Part shown: in pieces, positions 8,725 through 18,541 of the stretch
How positions within the stretch are numbered: position 1 is the first letter of the stretch
Layout of the letters: the number at the start of each line of letters is the position of its first letter
NCBI RefSeq assembly: GCF_049943125.1
Contig: NZ_CP188040.1
Span: 930,001-994,000 of the forward strand
DNA from: JAEXZL01 sp049943125
GTDB taxonomy: Bacteria > Bacillota > Clostridia > Clostridiales > Clostridiaceae
Reading direction: 5' to 3'
Length of the DNA: 64,000 nucleotides
The notes under the pieces: generated by a model
Database searches by the model: none
Seen by the model: only the letters and a program-made list of their open reading frames with translations
Told to the model about the DNA's origin: nothing
Position numbers and translations under genes: made by a program

Positions 8725-10044
8725 TTAAGCATACTCTTTAACATTTACACGATTCTGTTTACTGTATACATTAATTATTAAGAAAGAAAACATCATACAC
8801 AAAACAAAATTATCAGAAAACATGGCAGAAAGACTAAAATATCCAATTAATAGTGTTATTAATGGAAAGAAAGAAAAAACATATTTTTTGATCTTCTCGT
8901 TACCTTTTATTTGCTTATAAATAATTATATATAGCAATATATTTGATGTGGCGCCAAACAAGCCAAAAGTAGAAACTGTCTCAACTAACACATTGTGATG
9001 AGTTTGATTTATTAACCCCTCATTCATTAAATTGTAGAAGTTTCCTAAACCAAATAATGCATTTTTAACACTTTCAAATGTTTTTGTAATATAGAAATTC
9101 CAAATAATTAATCTCCCGTTTCCAGTTGCCATACTCTCTGCTTCAAATCTAAGAGCTATACGAACATATAAATTATTTATTAAATCCGAAAAAATAGTAA
9201 TCGCTAATACAATACCAATTAATAATAGAATTTTTTTTGACACAGTTAATCTTGATTTTTTTATCATTATAAATATTAGTGCAACAATATTGACAATTGA
9301 TGCAATAATATAAGTTCTTGACAATGACATAGCTCCTGCAATAGCCAAAACAATAGCAATTAGCACATTATAAATTTTTGGAGTATTACTTATAACTAAA
9401 TCTATAATTAAAACTGAAACCGCAAAAGCAATGGTTGTCGAATAATAATTCCTATCATTTCCGATAGACGAAAAAATAGTCGAAAATACATCTATACCCT
9501 TTATTGCATTATAAGCATATGCAGTAGCTATCATTACAAGACATCCAAAAATAAATGAAGCTTTTATCTGATTGTATAAATCATAAATTTTATCATTTTG
9601 TGATACTACATAAACAAATAATATTATGTCAATAATATATCTAATTAATGATGTAAATAATGAAAAACTATTAGTTAAATAAAAAGTTAAAATACAGTTA
9701 AGTAAAAATAAAATTAACCCCAGCATTAGTGTTTTATTTATAAATATTTTTTTATTTTCTTTTATCAATAACATTATAAAAGTTGCTAGAAGCAAAATAC
9801 CAACTGTACTCTGTCCGCTATTTACAAAAAGGAACATTCTAATATTTGGTATATAGAACATAACCATCAAAATTAAATCCTTAGTAGGATACAATAACAC
9901 CGGAACAAGCATTGCAAACAACCCTATATACATAAAAATGGTTATTCCAAAAGTATGATATATGAAATACAGTATTGTTGATATAACTGGAAAAAAGTAT
10001 AAACGACGATTTTTAATTTCAATTCTACTATTGCCTTTATTCAT
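8725..10044 (-). CDS. O-antigen-type polysaccharide polymerase (Wzy-like), locus A
   Basis: A 439-residue integral membrane protein with about 10-12 hydrophobic spans. In its second half are a large external loop with ESMATGNGRLIIWNFY and the pattern NQTHHNVLVETVSTFGLFG, both typical of the Wzy/WaaL (O-antigen ligase) superfamily. The assignment to polymerase rather than ligase rests on its place in a cluster with Wzx and an initiating transferase, and on the Gram-positive context. It starts 4 bases after the preceding glycosyltransferase gene, with AAGGGG upstream of the ATG. Confidence 0.82.
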   Translation of the reverse strand: MNKGNSRIEIKNRRLYFFPVISTILYFIYHTFGITIFMYIGLFAMLVPVLLYPTKDLILMVMFYIPNIRMFLFVNSGQSTVGILLLATFIMLLIKENKKIFINKTLMLGLILFLLNCILTFYLTNSFSLFTSLIRYIIDIILFVYVVSQNDKIYDLYNQIKASFIFGCLVMIATAYAYNAIKGIDVFSTIFSSIGNDRNYYSTTIAFAVSVLIIDLVISNTPKIYNVLIAIVLAIAGAMSLSRTYIIASIVNIVALIFIMIKKSRLTVSKKILLLIGIVLAITIFSDLINNLYVRIALRFEAESMATGNGRLIIWNFYITKTFESVKNALFGLGNFYNLMNEGLINQTHHNVLVETVSTFGLFGATSNILLYIIIYKQIKGNEKIKKYVFSFFPLITLLIGYFSLSAMFSDNFVLCMMFSFLIINVYSKQNRVNVKEYA

Positions 10045-10048
10045 TTGA

Positions 10049-11251
10049 TTACCCCTTGATATTCCTATACAAACTTATATATTCTTCATACTTTTTATTC
10101 ATGTCATATAAATCGCTTGCTCTTTTTACACAGTTTGTAGAATAATCCTTTTTTTTATTATTCTTTATAGTATTAATTGCACTCATTAACCCATTAATAT
10201 CACCTTTATTAACTACAAGTCCAGTTTTTTCACTAACACATTCATTACTTCCTCCGGTATTATATGTAATTACAGGTAATCCACATGCAAGAGCTTCAAG
10301 ATTTACTGTAGGAAAAGTATCTTCCCATGTAGGATTAACAAATACATTTGCAGATGAATATAAATCTGCTAAATCTTGGATATTATGAGTTCGAGTAATC
10401 CCCATAATATTTCTAGGTAATTGTTCTTTCTGTCTTTCTGTTAGACCCACTAATACAATTTTGTAATTTTCATCAAGTTTTTCTTCAAGTTTAAAAAAAT
10501 CGGTTAACCCTTTACGACTACTCCAGGAACTAGCAACACCAAGTATAATATGTTTATTGCTTAATTCATTTTCTTCCCTAAAGTTATTATTACGTGGTCT
10601 AAAAAGTTCAGTATCTATTCCATTATTAATAACCTTAATATCATATTTATTTAAGAATGATTGCTTTACTAAGCTCGCTAACCATTGTGAAGGTGTCACA
10701 ATACATAAATTATTTACAGAAGTAATTAATGACTTTTTCTTTTCCCATTGCTCTTTTGATCTATCAAAAAACCAACTAGTTGGATAAGAATCTATTTGAG
10801 GGCAATCATAGCATCCTGTTTTCCACCTATCACAACCTATATAATCGAAATGAACACAATGCCCTGTAAAGGACCAGCAATCATGTAAGGTCCACACCAC
10901 AGGCTTGTCAATTCTAGACAAATATTTAAACAAAAGCTCAATATTTACATAAAACCCATGAATATTGTGAAGATGTACTATATCAGGTTTAATACGATCT
11001 AGCTCCTGTATTAACTGTTTAGTCGCAAGTTTCGAGGCATAGCCATGCCATCCTAATAATCTAGTATGTAATTGGTGTGTTTTTATGTTAAAGTTATTTC
11101 CGATTTTAATTCCTAAAGAGTAATCACTATATCCTATTCCATATATTATGTAATTTTCAATATTATTTTCCACCATCTTTTTACTTAAGTTTACCGCAAT
11201 CCTGCCAGTACTTCCAACACTACAAACAGAATTAATCTGAACAATTTTCAT
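10049..11251 (-). CDS. Glycosyltransferase family 4 protein with a cysteine cluster
   Basis: A 400-residue GT-B glycosyltransferase. Its N-terminal half has the pattern seen in WcaC/colanic-acid-type GT4 enzymes: SVGSTGRIA, VHLHNIHGFYVN, TLHDCWSFTGHC and a cysteine-rich stretch (GCDRWKTGCYDCPQ) that may bind a metal. The donor-binding half shows LGVASSWSSRKGLTDF and NPTWEDTFPTVNLEALACG. ATG 11251 has AAGGAG at 6 bases. It heads the lower half of locus A after the 1.1-kb gap, so it probably has its own promoter in that gap, although I could not single one out. Confidence 0.85.
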   Translation of the reverse strand: MKIVQINSVCSVGSTGRIAVNLSKKMVENNIENYIIYGIGYSDYSLGIKIGNNFNIKTHQLHTRLLGWHGYASKLATKQLIQELDRIKPDIVHLHNIHGFYVNIELLFKYLSRIDKPVVWTLHDCWSFTGHCVHFDYIGCDRWKTGCYDCPQIDSYPTSWFFDRSKEQWEKKKSLITSVNNLCIVTPSQWLASLVKQSFLNKYDIKVINNGIDTELFRPRNNNFREENELSNKHIILGVASSWSSRKGLTDFFKLEEKLDENYKIVLVGLTERQKEQLPRNIMGITRTHNIQDLADLYSSANVFVNPTWEDTFPTVNLEALACGLPVITYNTGGSNECVSEKTGLVVNKGDINGLMSAINTIKNNKKKDYSTNCVKRASDLYDMNKKYEEYISLYRNIKG

Positions 11252-12089
11252 GCTTTACTCCTTAAATTCTTCAACTCTATATGTATATTTTTTATTTATA
11301 ATATCTGATTACTAAGTTTCCCACACAGTCACTATATCTAATAGTAGTTATTATATTTTTTACCAATATCTATCTAACCTCACTCAAATTAATATTTTTT
11401 TGATTAGACAACAATAGCATAATTTTTCATTACTATCCTATTTATGCTAGTTAATTACTACAACGGTTAAAATGTATTTTCATTTTACAAAAAAATCTAA
11501 CCATCTTAGCATATCCTTATGTTCCTCCATCTTTCTACTTACTGTTCTAATACTAGTCACCCTGCTCTAAAGCAGGCATAGATTCTACGTTCCTTTTGCC
11601 ACATGGCCGATTAGTACCTGCTATGCATTATCAAACGGTTTAGACATTTGCTTCAAATGGTCTTCTTATTATACTCATCGTACTACCTCTGAATTCCGTT
11701 TTATTACTTTAACAATTTAAGGATTTATAATATTCTAAGTCAATCCGCTTATAAATTCTAGTTATCAACCTTGCTGATGATAGTATAGACCTCATATTCT
11801 TAATAGTTATTCAGTTTATACACAGACTGCTATAAATCTAGGAATATTACAAACCCACTCCATTTTACCTTACAACATTGTATAAGTAAAAAAACATCTA
11901 CTATGATCTTTTTTTCGATTGCAGGCGACTTCCATGTACATCTTTTTGTAACATCTATCCAAAGCATAATGAGTACATTTATTAGTATAAAACAATCAAT
12001 CATAAAGTGCTAAAATTATTGGGATATCATTTTCATCAAGATAAAACAAAGATATCTCTAAATTAATATAATTAACATAAAGTTTTATT

Positions 12090-12127
12090 AGTTGAACAAA
12101 TTTAGACTGAGTATTGTTTATTCAACT
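12090..12127 (-). terminator. Possible terminator hairpin within the locus A gap
   Basis: AGTTGAATAAA (12127-12117) pairs with TTTGTTCAACT (12100-12090) with one mismatch and a 16-base loop. On the minus strand the sequence continues AATAAAACTTT. It could end transcripts coming from 12347 upward. The T run is weak. Confidence 0.3.
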
Positions 12128-12147
12128 CAATAATTTACAGGTACGAG

Positions 12148-12270
12148 TTATTGAAAAATAATCCTATTATTTAATAACTCTTTATAATAATCCATATATT
12201 TTTTATCTAAGAGGTTGTCTATTTCAACTTCTCTTTGACGGACAACCCCATCAGAATTAGCGATAATCCT
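12148..12270 (-). pseudogene. Possible 3-prime fragment of a lost gene
   Basis: An open stretch of 40 codons with no start codon ends in TAA at 12148. It encodes a charged segment (DGVVRQREVEIDNLLDKK) followed by YMDYYKELLNN. The composition looks like real protein rather than random AT-rich translation, and the stretch lies directly downstream of an intact glycosyltransferase gene. I cannot name the family. It could also be chance. Confidence 0.22.
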
Positions 12271-12346
12271 TTATAGTAATCATCCATTAAGAAAATCCGG
12301 TAATACCTTGTTTGTTTAACCTATGATACACATACCATTAATAATA

Positions 12347-13675
12347 CTAATTTGTATGATTTTCATTCTTATCTTCATCTATCATTAACTTAAGGTCTTG
12401 ATATAACTTCTTCTGAATCTCATTAATTTGATGATTTCTTTTTCCACAATTCCAAGCTTTATTTGCATACTCTTCTAAAATATCATTATTTGTTTTAATC
12501 TTTTGTAGTAGATCATAAATTTTGTTTTCGCAATTAGCAATTAAAGCTGCATCATTCTTTATAAGATAGTCTATACTCGCTGCATCTTCCCAACCGATAG
12601 CCATAACTGCTCTTCCACTATTAAGGCAATCCACTATCTTAGTAGAAAATGATAATCTCGTTTTTTGTTTTTCTATATCTTCAAACGATTCTAAATGAAG
12701 AACAATATCCGACTTTCTATAAGCATCCTTTATTTTGCTAGCAGGAATTTTGCCCATAAATTTAGTATCTCCATTTATAATCATTTGTTCTTCCATTTGC
12801 TTCGTAGGCTCATATTGTGAATAAATCGATAACTCAAAATGTCTAGTTTCGCAATTAATCCTTTGAATTGCTTTTGCTAAAAGTGAAAGAGTTTTCCATC
12901 TACCATATAGAATTGACCCAATATAAATAATTTTTATCGGAGATTCTTTACTTGGCGCTCTATAAAATGGCTTTACAGAAAAATCTGCTCCTTTATACAG
13001 TAATTTCATCTCTTTACCTATTTTCTTCTGATATTCCTCTTGTTGCTTAACTGATATACAATAATTAATATCCGCCATCAATGTACTTTTAGTAACGGAC
13101 TTAATCCTCTTTTTCTCATACAATCTATTTAATAAATTACTATTTTTACTAATTGACATATAATCATCAGCATGAAATAAAGCAATTTTAGCATTGGTTT
13201 TTTCTTTTACATACCATAATATTCTATGAGTATATGATGTAGAAAAAGCCGGTGCGAAGATAATTTCAGGTTGAAAGTCTTCCAAAAACTTATTAAGTTT
13301 TAAGCTATTCCACTTTCCATAATCCCATAGAATCTCTTGTAATAACAATGCATATTTAGATTTTTTTCTCCTAAAGTAACTATAGATTTGTTCATCTGAC
13401 TGAACTTGTTTTTGCGAAATAGTGTTATTTTTATCATCGTTTATATCCATTTCGAAATAAGTGCCGATATCCAAATTACGTATAGCAACTGACTTTAGAA
13501 CTTCCGAATCAGTAATTGAAAAATATTTCATACAAATTTTATTCGATGGTTTAGCTGATCTAAAATATAAGTTTGCTAAGTTTTCTTTCTGCACACTTGA
13601 AAATAAATTTGATAAAGTGTTTCCTAAACTGTTAGTTTCATCCCATGGACTTCTACTTATTATTAATATTCTCAT
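12347..13675 (-). CDS. Probable glycosyltransferase (GT-B fold, family 4-like)
   Basis: A 442-residue protein with a Rossmann-type N-terminus (MRILIISRSPWDETNSLG). The C-terminal half fits GT4 enzymes: IIYIGSILYGRWKTLSLLAKA, followed by SDIVLHLESF, STKIVDCLNSGRAVMAIGW and a helical tail. No clear EX7E motif was found, so the family placement is less sure than for its neighbours. A GTG start at 13684 is possible, but ATG 13675 fits the AGAAGAG site better. It follows the PaaK-like gene by 15 bases and is the last gene before the decayed gap. It probably adds a sugar to the locus A unit. Confidence 0.75.
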   Translation of the reverse strand: MRILIISRSPWDETNSLGNTLSNLFSSVQKENLANLYFRSAKPSNKICMKYFSITDSEVLKSVAIRNLDIGTYFEMDINDDKNNTISQKQVQSDEQIYSYFRRKKSKYALLLQEILWDYGKWNSLKLNKFLEDFQPEIIFAPAFSTSYTHRILWYVKEKTNAKIALFHADDYMSISKNSNLLNRLYEKKRIKSVTKSTLMADINYCISVKQQEEYQKKIGKEMKLLYKGADFSVKPFYRAPSKESPIKIIYIGSILYGRWKTLSLLAKAIQRINCETRHFELSIYSQYEPTKQMEEQMIINGDTKFMGKIPASKIKDAYRKSDIVLHLESFEDIEKQKTRLSFSTKIVDCLNSGRAVMAIGWEDAASIDYLIKNDAALIANCENKIYDLLQKIKTNNDILEEYANKAWNCGKRNHQINEIQKKLYQDLKLMIDEDKNENHTN

Positions 13676-13690
13676 AATATACACACTCTT

Positions 13691-15061
13691 CTAGCTTTCC
13701 ACACAATTTATTATCATTCTAAACTTTCCACTCTTTTCTCTGCTAATCTCATCAACATGTTCGATAATAACATTAGTTTTTTCTCCAAATTTATGCTTAA
13801 ATTCATCTTTTAACAATTCATCATATTCTTTCTTATATCTATCTTGGTCAATTTCAAGATATATTCTTATTTCATCCATCTTTTCTTGTACAGTCTGGGC
13901 CCTTATAAGAGCATTAGGCATATTTTTAAACAAATTAGCTACATTACCACCATTAACCTTTGCACCATCAGCAGTATATAAGAAATCCAATTTTCTGCCT
14001 TGAATCTCTTTGACGATAGGCTTCTCTAATCCACAGCTGCATTTAGCATTAAAGCAATCAAACTTCATTGCATCACCAATTCTATATCTTATTAATGGTG
14101 TACCATGCGTTGTGAAGCTTGTCACAAGAACTTCGTCATTACCTTCTTCAAAATGCTCAAAAACTCCTGAAGCTAACTCCATATGCAAAACTTGATCTTT
14201 ACATTCTGTAACAAAAGGTGCACCTTCACTAGAAGCATACTGATCATAAACTTTACATTTAAAAACTCTTTCTAATAGCTCCCTGCCACTTTGAGTTAAC
14301 GTTTCAGATGTAGGAAATATTGCAATAGGAGTAAACTCAAGCTTGATATTATGCCTTTCAATAAAACTAGCAATATCACACATTGACATAAAGAACCCAT
14401 CTATTGCTTGAGGTTTAAATCGATTCAAGCTATTGACATAATACTTCATATTCTGTTCTGTAAGGTGAAATGAAGAATAAATCATTTGTTTACATGCAGC
14501 ATTATATCTCCAAAAAACTTTCGTTATTTGTTTCGGTGGTATTATATGTTTTCCATTAAAAGTTGCTCTTTTCATCTTTAAGTGTTTAAACCCAACTCTT
14601 GACTTAAAATGATCTAACATTGCCATTCGCTTCATCATATCTTCTGGTGTAAATAACACTACAAGTGATTTCCCCGTTGTACCACCTGTATGACCTTCCA
14701 CAGCTACTTTTCGTGAAATAGTATTTACTCTCTCGATATTACTACGCAGCATTTCTTTGTCAATAATAGGCAATTTTTTTAGATCATCTACAGTCTGTAT
14801 TTGATTTAGGTTAATGTCTTTATATAAATCACTATAAAAAGGACTCTTATCACAAGCATATTTAATAAAATTTATTAATTCTTTTTGCTGATATTCTATT
14901 TTTTCCTTCATCGTAAGATTGTCAAACCTTCGTAAAAAAGCTAAATAATCGTAGTATACTGCACCGTATCTACTCTTATTTCTTTGGAAACCAGAAACTG
15001 AAACCATTAGATTTTGAACAAATATAGGTGATTTATCATAAATTTTTTCTAATATTCCCAT
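13691..15061 (-). CDS. PaaK/CapK-like adenylate-forming enzyme
   Basis: A member of the phenylacetate-CoA ligase/coenzyme F390 synthetase-like branch of the ANL superfamily, about 456 residues. It has the phosphate-binding loop TGGTTGKS at residues 125-132, the adenine-side pattern YDQYASSEGAPF and RYRIGD in the hinge region. Such CapK-like proteins occur in many capsule clusters and are presumed to activate an acyl or amino acid for decorating a sugar, but the reaction is mostly unproven. The ATG overlaps the stop of the upstream epimerase gene (TGATG), which implies tight co-translation. No acyl carrier protein or obvious partner acyltransferase is adjacent; the nearest acetyltransferase gene upstream (18542-19072) is decayed. 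The family is clear and the substrate unknown. Confidence 0.8.
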   Translation of the reverse strand: MGILEKIYDKSPIFVQNLMVSVSGFQRNKSRYGAVYYDYLAFLRRFDNLTMKEKIEYQQKELINFIKYACDKSPFYSDLYKDINLNQIQTVDDLKKLPIIDKEMLRSNIERVNTISRKVAVEGHTGGTTGKSLVVLFTPEDMMKRMAMLDHFKSRVGFKHLKMKRATFNGKHIIPPKQITKVFWRYNAACKQMIYSSFHLTEQNMKYYVNSLNRFKPQAIDGFFMSMCDIASFIERHNIKLEFTPIAIFPTSETLTQSGRELLERVFKCKVYDQYASSEGAPFVTECKDQVLHMELASGVFEHFEEGNDEVLVTSFTTHGTPLIRYRIGDAMKFDCFNAKCSCGLEKPIVKEIQGRKLDFLYTADGAKVNGGNVANLFKNMPNALIRAQTVQEKMDEIRIYLEIDQDRYKKEYDELLKDEFKHKFGEKTNVIIEHVDEISREKSGKFRMIINCVES

Positions 15062-16035
15062 CACAAGTTCTCCCTATACCACTCTATTGCTGCCTTAATT
15101 CCCATTTCAAAGCTCCAACTTGGTAAATATCCAATCATTTCTTGTGCTTTATTTATGTCTGCATTGCTATGTTTAATATCTCCTGTTCTATCCGGTCCAA
15201 AAATAGGTTGAATATCTTTATCCAAAGCCTTACAAAGATTATTATAGATATCAATTAAATACTCTCTACCGCCATAAGCAATGTTATATGCATTCCCTGC
15301 TGCCTCATGAGATGCCAAACATGCCTTAAGATTAGCTTCAATCACATTCTCAATATATGTGAAATCTCTACTCTGCTTTCCATCACCATTAATCGTAGGA
15401 ATCTCATTATTAAGTAACTGCTTAATAAATTTAGGAATTACAGCAGCATAAGCTCCATGTGGGTCTTGTCTTCTACCAAACACATTAAAATACCTCATAC
15501 CGTAAGTATCTAATCCATAGAGTTTCGTATACAACTTCCCATATTCCTCATCTACCTTCTTAGTAAGAGCATATGGAGAGAGTAAATTTCCTTCTCGCCC
15601 CTCTTTTTTAGGAAGATTAGGCTCATCACCATATACTGATGAACTTGAAGCATATACGAATTTTTCAACTCCATTTCTTCTAGCTGCTTCCATCATATTT
15701 AAAGTACCTTTAATATTTATATCTTCATATAACAAAGGCATCTCAATACTTCTTGGTACACTTCCCCACGCAGCTTGATGAAGAACATAATTAATACCAT
15801 TACAAGCTTTAGTGCAAGTATCTAAATCCCTTATATCACCCTCAATGAATTCAAAATTAGGATGTTTAATAAACAAATCAACATTTTCTCTTTTACCCGT
15901 TGAAAAATTATCTAAAGCCCTTACTTTATATCCTAGATCTAAAATAGCTTCTACTAGATTCGACCCAATAAAACCTGCAGCCCCTGTTACTAAAAACTTG
16001 CTTCCTTCTGGAAACTTTATATTTTTATATCCCAT
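15061..16035 (-). CDS. UDP-N-acetylglucosamine/glucuronate 4-epimerase (WbpP/TviC-like SDR)
   Basis: An extended SDR of 324 residues with TGAAGFIGSN at 18-27, the catalytic pattern SSSSVYG and YALTK (Tyr-Lys pair), and the conserved RYFNVFGRRQDP. The last motif is typical of the WbpP/TviC/Gne subgroup, which interconverts UDP-GlcNAc or its uronic acid with the galacto form. It lies one base below a WbpO/TviB-like dehydrogenase gene, the arrangement found in Vi-antigen and Pseudomonas O6 clusters. The predicted joint product is UDP-N-acetylgalactosaminuronic acid. GGAGG lies 7 bases before the ATG. Confidence 0.87.
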   Translation of the reverse strand: MGYKNIKFPEGSKFLVTGAAGFIGSNLVEAILDLGYKVRALDNFSTGKRENVDLFIKHPNFEFIEGDIRDLDTCTKACNGINYVLHQAAWGSVPRSIEMPLLYEDINIKGTLNMMEAARRNGVEKFVYASSSSVYGDEPNLPKKEGREGNLLSPYALTKKVDEEYGKLYTKLYGLDTYGMRYFNVFGRRQDPHGAYAAVIPKFIKQLLNNEIPTINGDGKQSRDFTYIENVIEANLKACLASHEAAGNAYNIAYGGREYLIDIYNNLCKALDKDIQPIFGPDRTGDIKHSNADINKAQEMIGYLPSWSFEMGIKAAIEWYRENL

Positions 16036-16036
16036 G

Positions 16037-17404
16037 TTATAACCTCCAATATAGGTAGCCCAGATTTTCAGCCTCGTTTTTATTGAACAATCCTTTTACA
16101 TCTATCAAAACACATTTATTTTCTACATAACGTGCTTCTTTACTTACAGCTGCAACTTCATCTATAACTTCACTCTCGGATTTGAATAATTCCTTAATAT
16201 TATCTAGTTTCATATTCTTAAACTCATCATGAGAAACAGCAAATATTACGGCATCTATGCCTTTTACTTCTTCGGGTTTACATGGGTGAATCTTATACTC
16301 GTGCCACAACTCTTCTTTATCTGCTACTGGGTCTATAACTCTAACCTCCACTCCGTACTGCTCTAATTCCTTAATGATATCAATTACTTTAGTATTTCTA
16401 ACATCAGGACAGTTTTCTTTAAAAGTCATCCCAAAGATGGCTACCTTAGCTCCATTAACTTGCTTATTAGCTTTTATCATTTTCTTCACTGTATTTTCAG
16501 CCACATACTTTCCCATATCATCATTAATCTTTCTACCAGAGAGAATAATTTGAGAATGATATCCCATCTCCTCAGCTTTATATGTTAAATAATACGGATC
16601 TACTCCTATACAGTGACCTCCTACCAAACCTGGATAAAATTTAAGAAAGTTCCACTTTGTTCCTGCGGCTTCAAGAACAGCCTGAGTATCAATTCCCATC
16701 CTATTAAAAATTATTGACAGCTCGTTCATAAACGCTATATTTATATCTCTTTGTGAGTTTTCTATAACTTTAGCTGCTTCCGCTACTTTAATACTAGCTG
16801 CTCTATGAACCCCTGCTTCTACTACTAGTTCATAAACCTTAGCTACTGTATCCAGTGTTTCTTCATCCATTCCTGAAACAATCTTCACTATAGTTTCTAA
16901 TCTATGAACCTTATCACCGGGATTAATACGTTCTGGTGAATATCCAACCTTAAAATCAATACCACATGTCAAACCTGATTCAATTTCCAGGATCGGTACG
17001 CAAATATCCTCTGTAACTCCCGGATAAACGGTTGACTCATATACAACTATAGAGCCTTTAGTTAAATTTCTTCCTAAAGTCCTGCTTGCAGACTCAATAG
17101 GTCTAAGATCCGGAGTATGATCTGTATTCACTGGGGTCGGTACAGCTATTATATGAAACTTTGCTTCCCTTAACTTAGTCTCATCAGAAGTAAATTCTAC
17201 TTTTGTATTTTTTATCGCTATATCTCCAACTTCTTTTGTTGGGTCAATTCCCGATTTATAAAGATTGATTTTTTCTTTGTTAACGTCAAAACCTAATACT
17301 TTTACTTTATTAGCAAAAGCTACTGCTATTGGCATTCCTACATATCCAAGACCAACTAAAGATATTTTTTCTTGTTTATTTATAATTCTTTGATATAAAT
17401 CCAT
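16037..17404 (-). CDS. UDP-N-acetylhexosamine 6-dehydrogenase (WbpO/TviB-like)
   Basis: A nucleotide-sugar dehydrogenase that oxidises C6 of a UDP-HexNAc to the carboxylate with two NAD+. It has the NAD-binding motif GLGYVGMP near residue 18, YESTVYPG, the central helix KVAEAAKVIENSQRDINIA and the catalytic cysteine in GGHCIGVDPYYL (about Cys265). GMTFKENCPDVRN lies in the C-terminal domain. The pattern VIENSQRDINIAF is that of the TviB/WbpO/WbpA group rather than UDP-glucose dehydrogenases. I chose ATG 17404 over TTG 17410 because GGGAG stands 9 bases upstream. With the neighbouring epimerase it should give UDP-GalNAcA for locus A. Confidence 0.88.
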   Translation of the reverse strand: MDLYQRIINKQEKISLVGLGYVGMPIAVAFANKVKVLGFDVNKEKINLYKSGIDPTKEVGDIAIKNTKVEFTSDETKLREAKFHIIAVPTPVNTDHTPDLRPIESASRTLGRNLTKGSIVVYESTVYPGVTEDICVPILEIESGLTCGIDFKVGYSPERINPGDKVHRLETIVKIVSGMDEETLDTVAKVYELVVEAGVHRAASIKVAEAAKVIENSQRDINIAFMNELSIIFNRMGIDTQAVLEAAGTKWNFLKFYPGLVGGHCIGVDPYYLTYKAEEMGYHSQIILSGRKINDDMGKYVAENTVKKMIKANKQVNGAKVAIFGMTFKENCPDVRNTKVIDIIKELEQYGVEVRVIDPVADKEELWHEYKIHPCKPEEVKGIDAVIFAVSHDEFKNMKLDNIKELFKSESEVIDEVAAVSKEARYVENKCVLIDVKGLFNKNEAENLGYLYWRL

Positions 17405-17446
17405 TATCAAAATCTCCCATTAATAATTTTCTTAAAATATTATTAT

Positions 17447-18541
17447 TCATGTTAAAGCTTTATAAATTTCTTCAATATAAGCTTCAATTACTATACGTCT
17501 ATCAAATTCAATTTCCATCTTTTTTCTTCCGTTTATACCCATTAATTTCTTTTTATCATATGGTAGATTAATAAATTTAATAATAGTTTCTGTTAAGGAA
17601 TCAGAATTCTTAACTTCAAATCCTAGACCTGTTATCTCTTCATCAAAGGTTTCTAGACACCCTGCCACTCTTGAAGCTAAAATAGGTCTACCAGAAGAAG
17701 CCGATTCAAGTAAAGCATTCGAAACGCCTTCATGATATGATGGAAGAATTGTAGCGTTTGATTCTTTAATAAATGAATGGACATCATTTTGTTTACCATG
17801 ATATATAATAACTCCATTATTCTCATAATTGCTTAATATCTCTTTATACTCTTCTTCAATTCCACCTACTAAATCAAATTGTACGTTAGAGTATCTATAC
17901 TTAATTGTTTTTGCTGATTCAAGCAATTCATTTATTCCTTTATCTCTCATAATACGTCCAATAAACAAGAACTTGTGTATTTTATTATCAGGTGGATACT
18001 CTTCAAATCTATGCTGAATAAGATTTACCCCTGAGCCTGGAACCTGGCGAATATTATCGCCTACAATTCCGTTATCTTTAAATCTTTTTAGATTATCTTT
18101 ATTTTGAAAGAAAACACAGTTTGCTTTCTTAATACCCAGTTTATATAAGAACAATGTAAGTTTCTGTAATATCCCGTGATTTTCAATTGCTGTACCTAAA
18201 CCAGTGATATTTGCTATATAGGGTGTTTTAGTGATTCTACATACTATCCCCCCATAAACGTTTGGTTTAATAGTATAAGTAATAACTATATCTGGTTTAA
18301 TACTCTTAATAATCTTAAAATATTTTTTAAGAAGCATTAAATCTGTAATAGGATTTATTCCTCTTCTATCAATACAAGTATCTATATATATGCATCCCAT
18401 ATCAATTAATGACTGAACGAAATCCCCATTAGGAAGTGAGATATAAATACTATTCCCTTGACTTAATAACTCCTCTATTAACTCTCTTCTAAATTTATAT
18501 AATCCCGTATCATTATTTGCTAATATTAGAACATTCGCCAT
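17447..18541 (-). CDS. Glycosyltransferase family 4 (PglA/CapM-like)
   Basis: A 364-residue GT-B glycosyltransferase. It shows the N-terminal pattern of enzymes acting early on lipid-linked bacillosamine or similar sugars: RRGINPITDLMLLKKYFKI, TYTIKPNVYGGI and NITGLGTA. The donor half has FLFIGRIMRDKGINELLE and LPSYHEGVSNALLESASSGRP. The gene lies just below the pglC/D/E group, separated only by a decayed acetyltransferase, so I infer it adds the second sugar to the diNAcBac-diphospholipid. The ribosome site GAGGAGAG lies inside the tail of that decayed gene. Confidence 0.83.
   Translation of the reverse strand: MANVLILANNDTGLYKFRRELIEELLSQGNSIYISLPNGDFVQSLIDMGCIYIDTCIDRRGINPITDLMLLKKYFKIIKSIKPDIVITYTIKPNVYGGIVCRITKTPYIANITGLGTAIENHGILQKLTLFLYKLGIKKANCVFFQNKDNLKRFKDNGIVGDNIRQVPGSGVNLIQHRFEEYPPDNKIHKFLFIGRIMRDKGINELLESAKTIKYRYSNVQFDLVGGIEEEYKEILSNYENNGVIIYHGKQNDVHSFIKESNATILPSYHEGVSNALLESASSGRPILASRVAGCLETFDEEITGLGFEVKNSDSLTETIIKFINLPYDKKKLMGINGRKKMEIEFDRRIVIEAYIEEIYKALT

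Larger units (their letters stand above)
11252..12346. other. 1.1-kb gene-free, decayed stretch inside locus A
   Basis: No reading frame of credible coding quality spans this interval, unlike the tight packing on both sides. It holds a small hairpin at 11562-11578 (CCTGCT-CTAA-AGCAGG), a longer imperfect hairpin at 12090-12127, and a short frame at 12148-12270 that could be the tail of a lost gene. The minus strand beside the small hairpin contains scattered frames broken by stops. The stretch looks like the residue of a deleted gene or mobile element, or a recombination junction. It probably also contains the promoter for the glycosyltransferase at 10049-11251. Confidence 0.5.

Noticed and set aside
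11560..11700. Possible remnant of an IS200/IS605-type tnpB end with a terminal hairpin
   Set aside because: A small hairpin and a short Cys-containing frame on the minus strand gave a faint resemblance, but no zinc-ribbon CxxC pair or RuvC motif could be read in any frame, so I do not call it.
13681..13684. GTG 13684 as start of the glycosyltransferase gene at 12347
   Set aside because: The only purine-rich ribosome site would lie almost on top of this codon; ATG 13675 has proper spacing.
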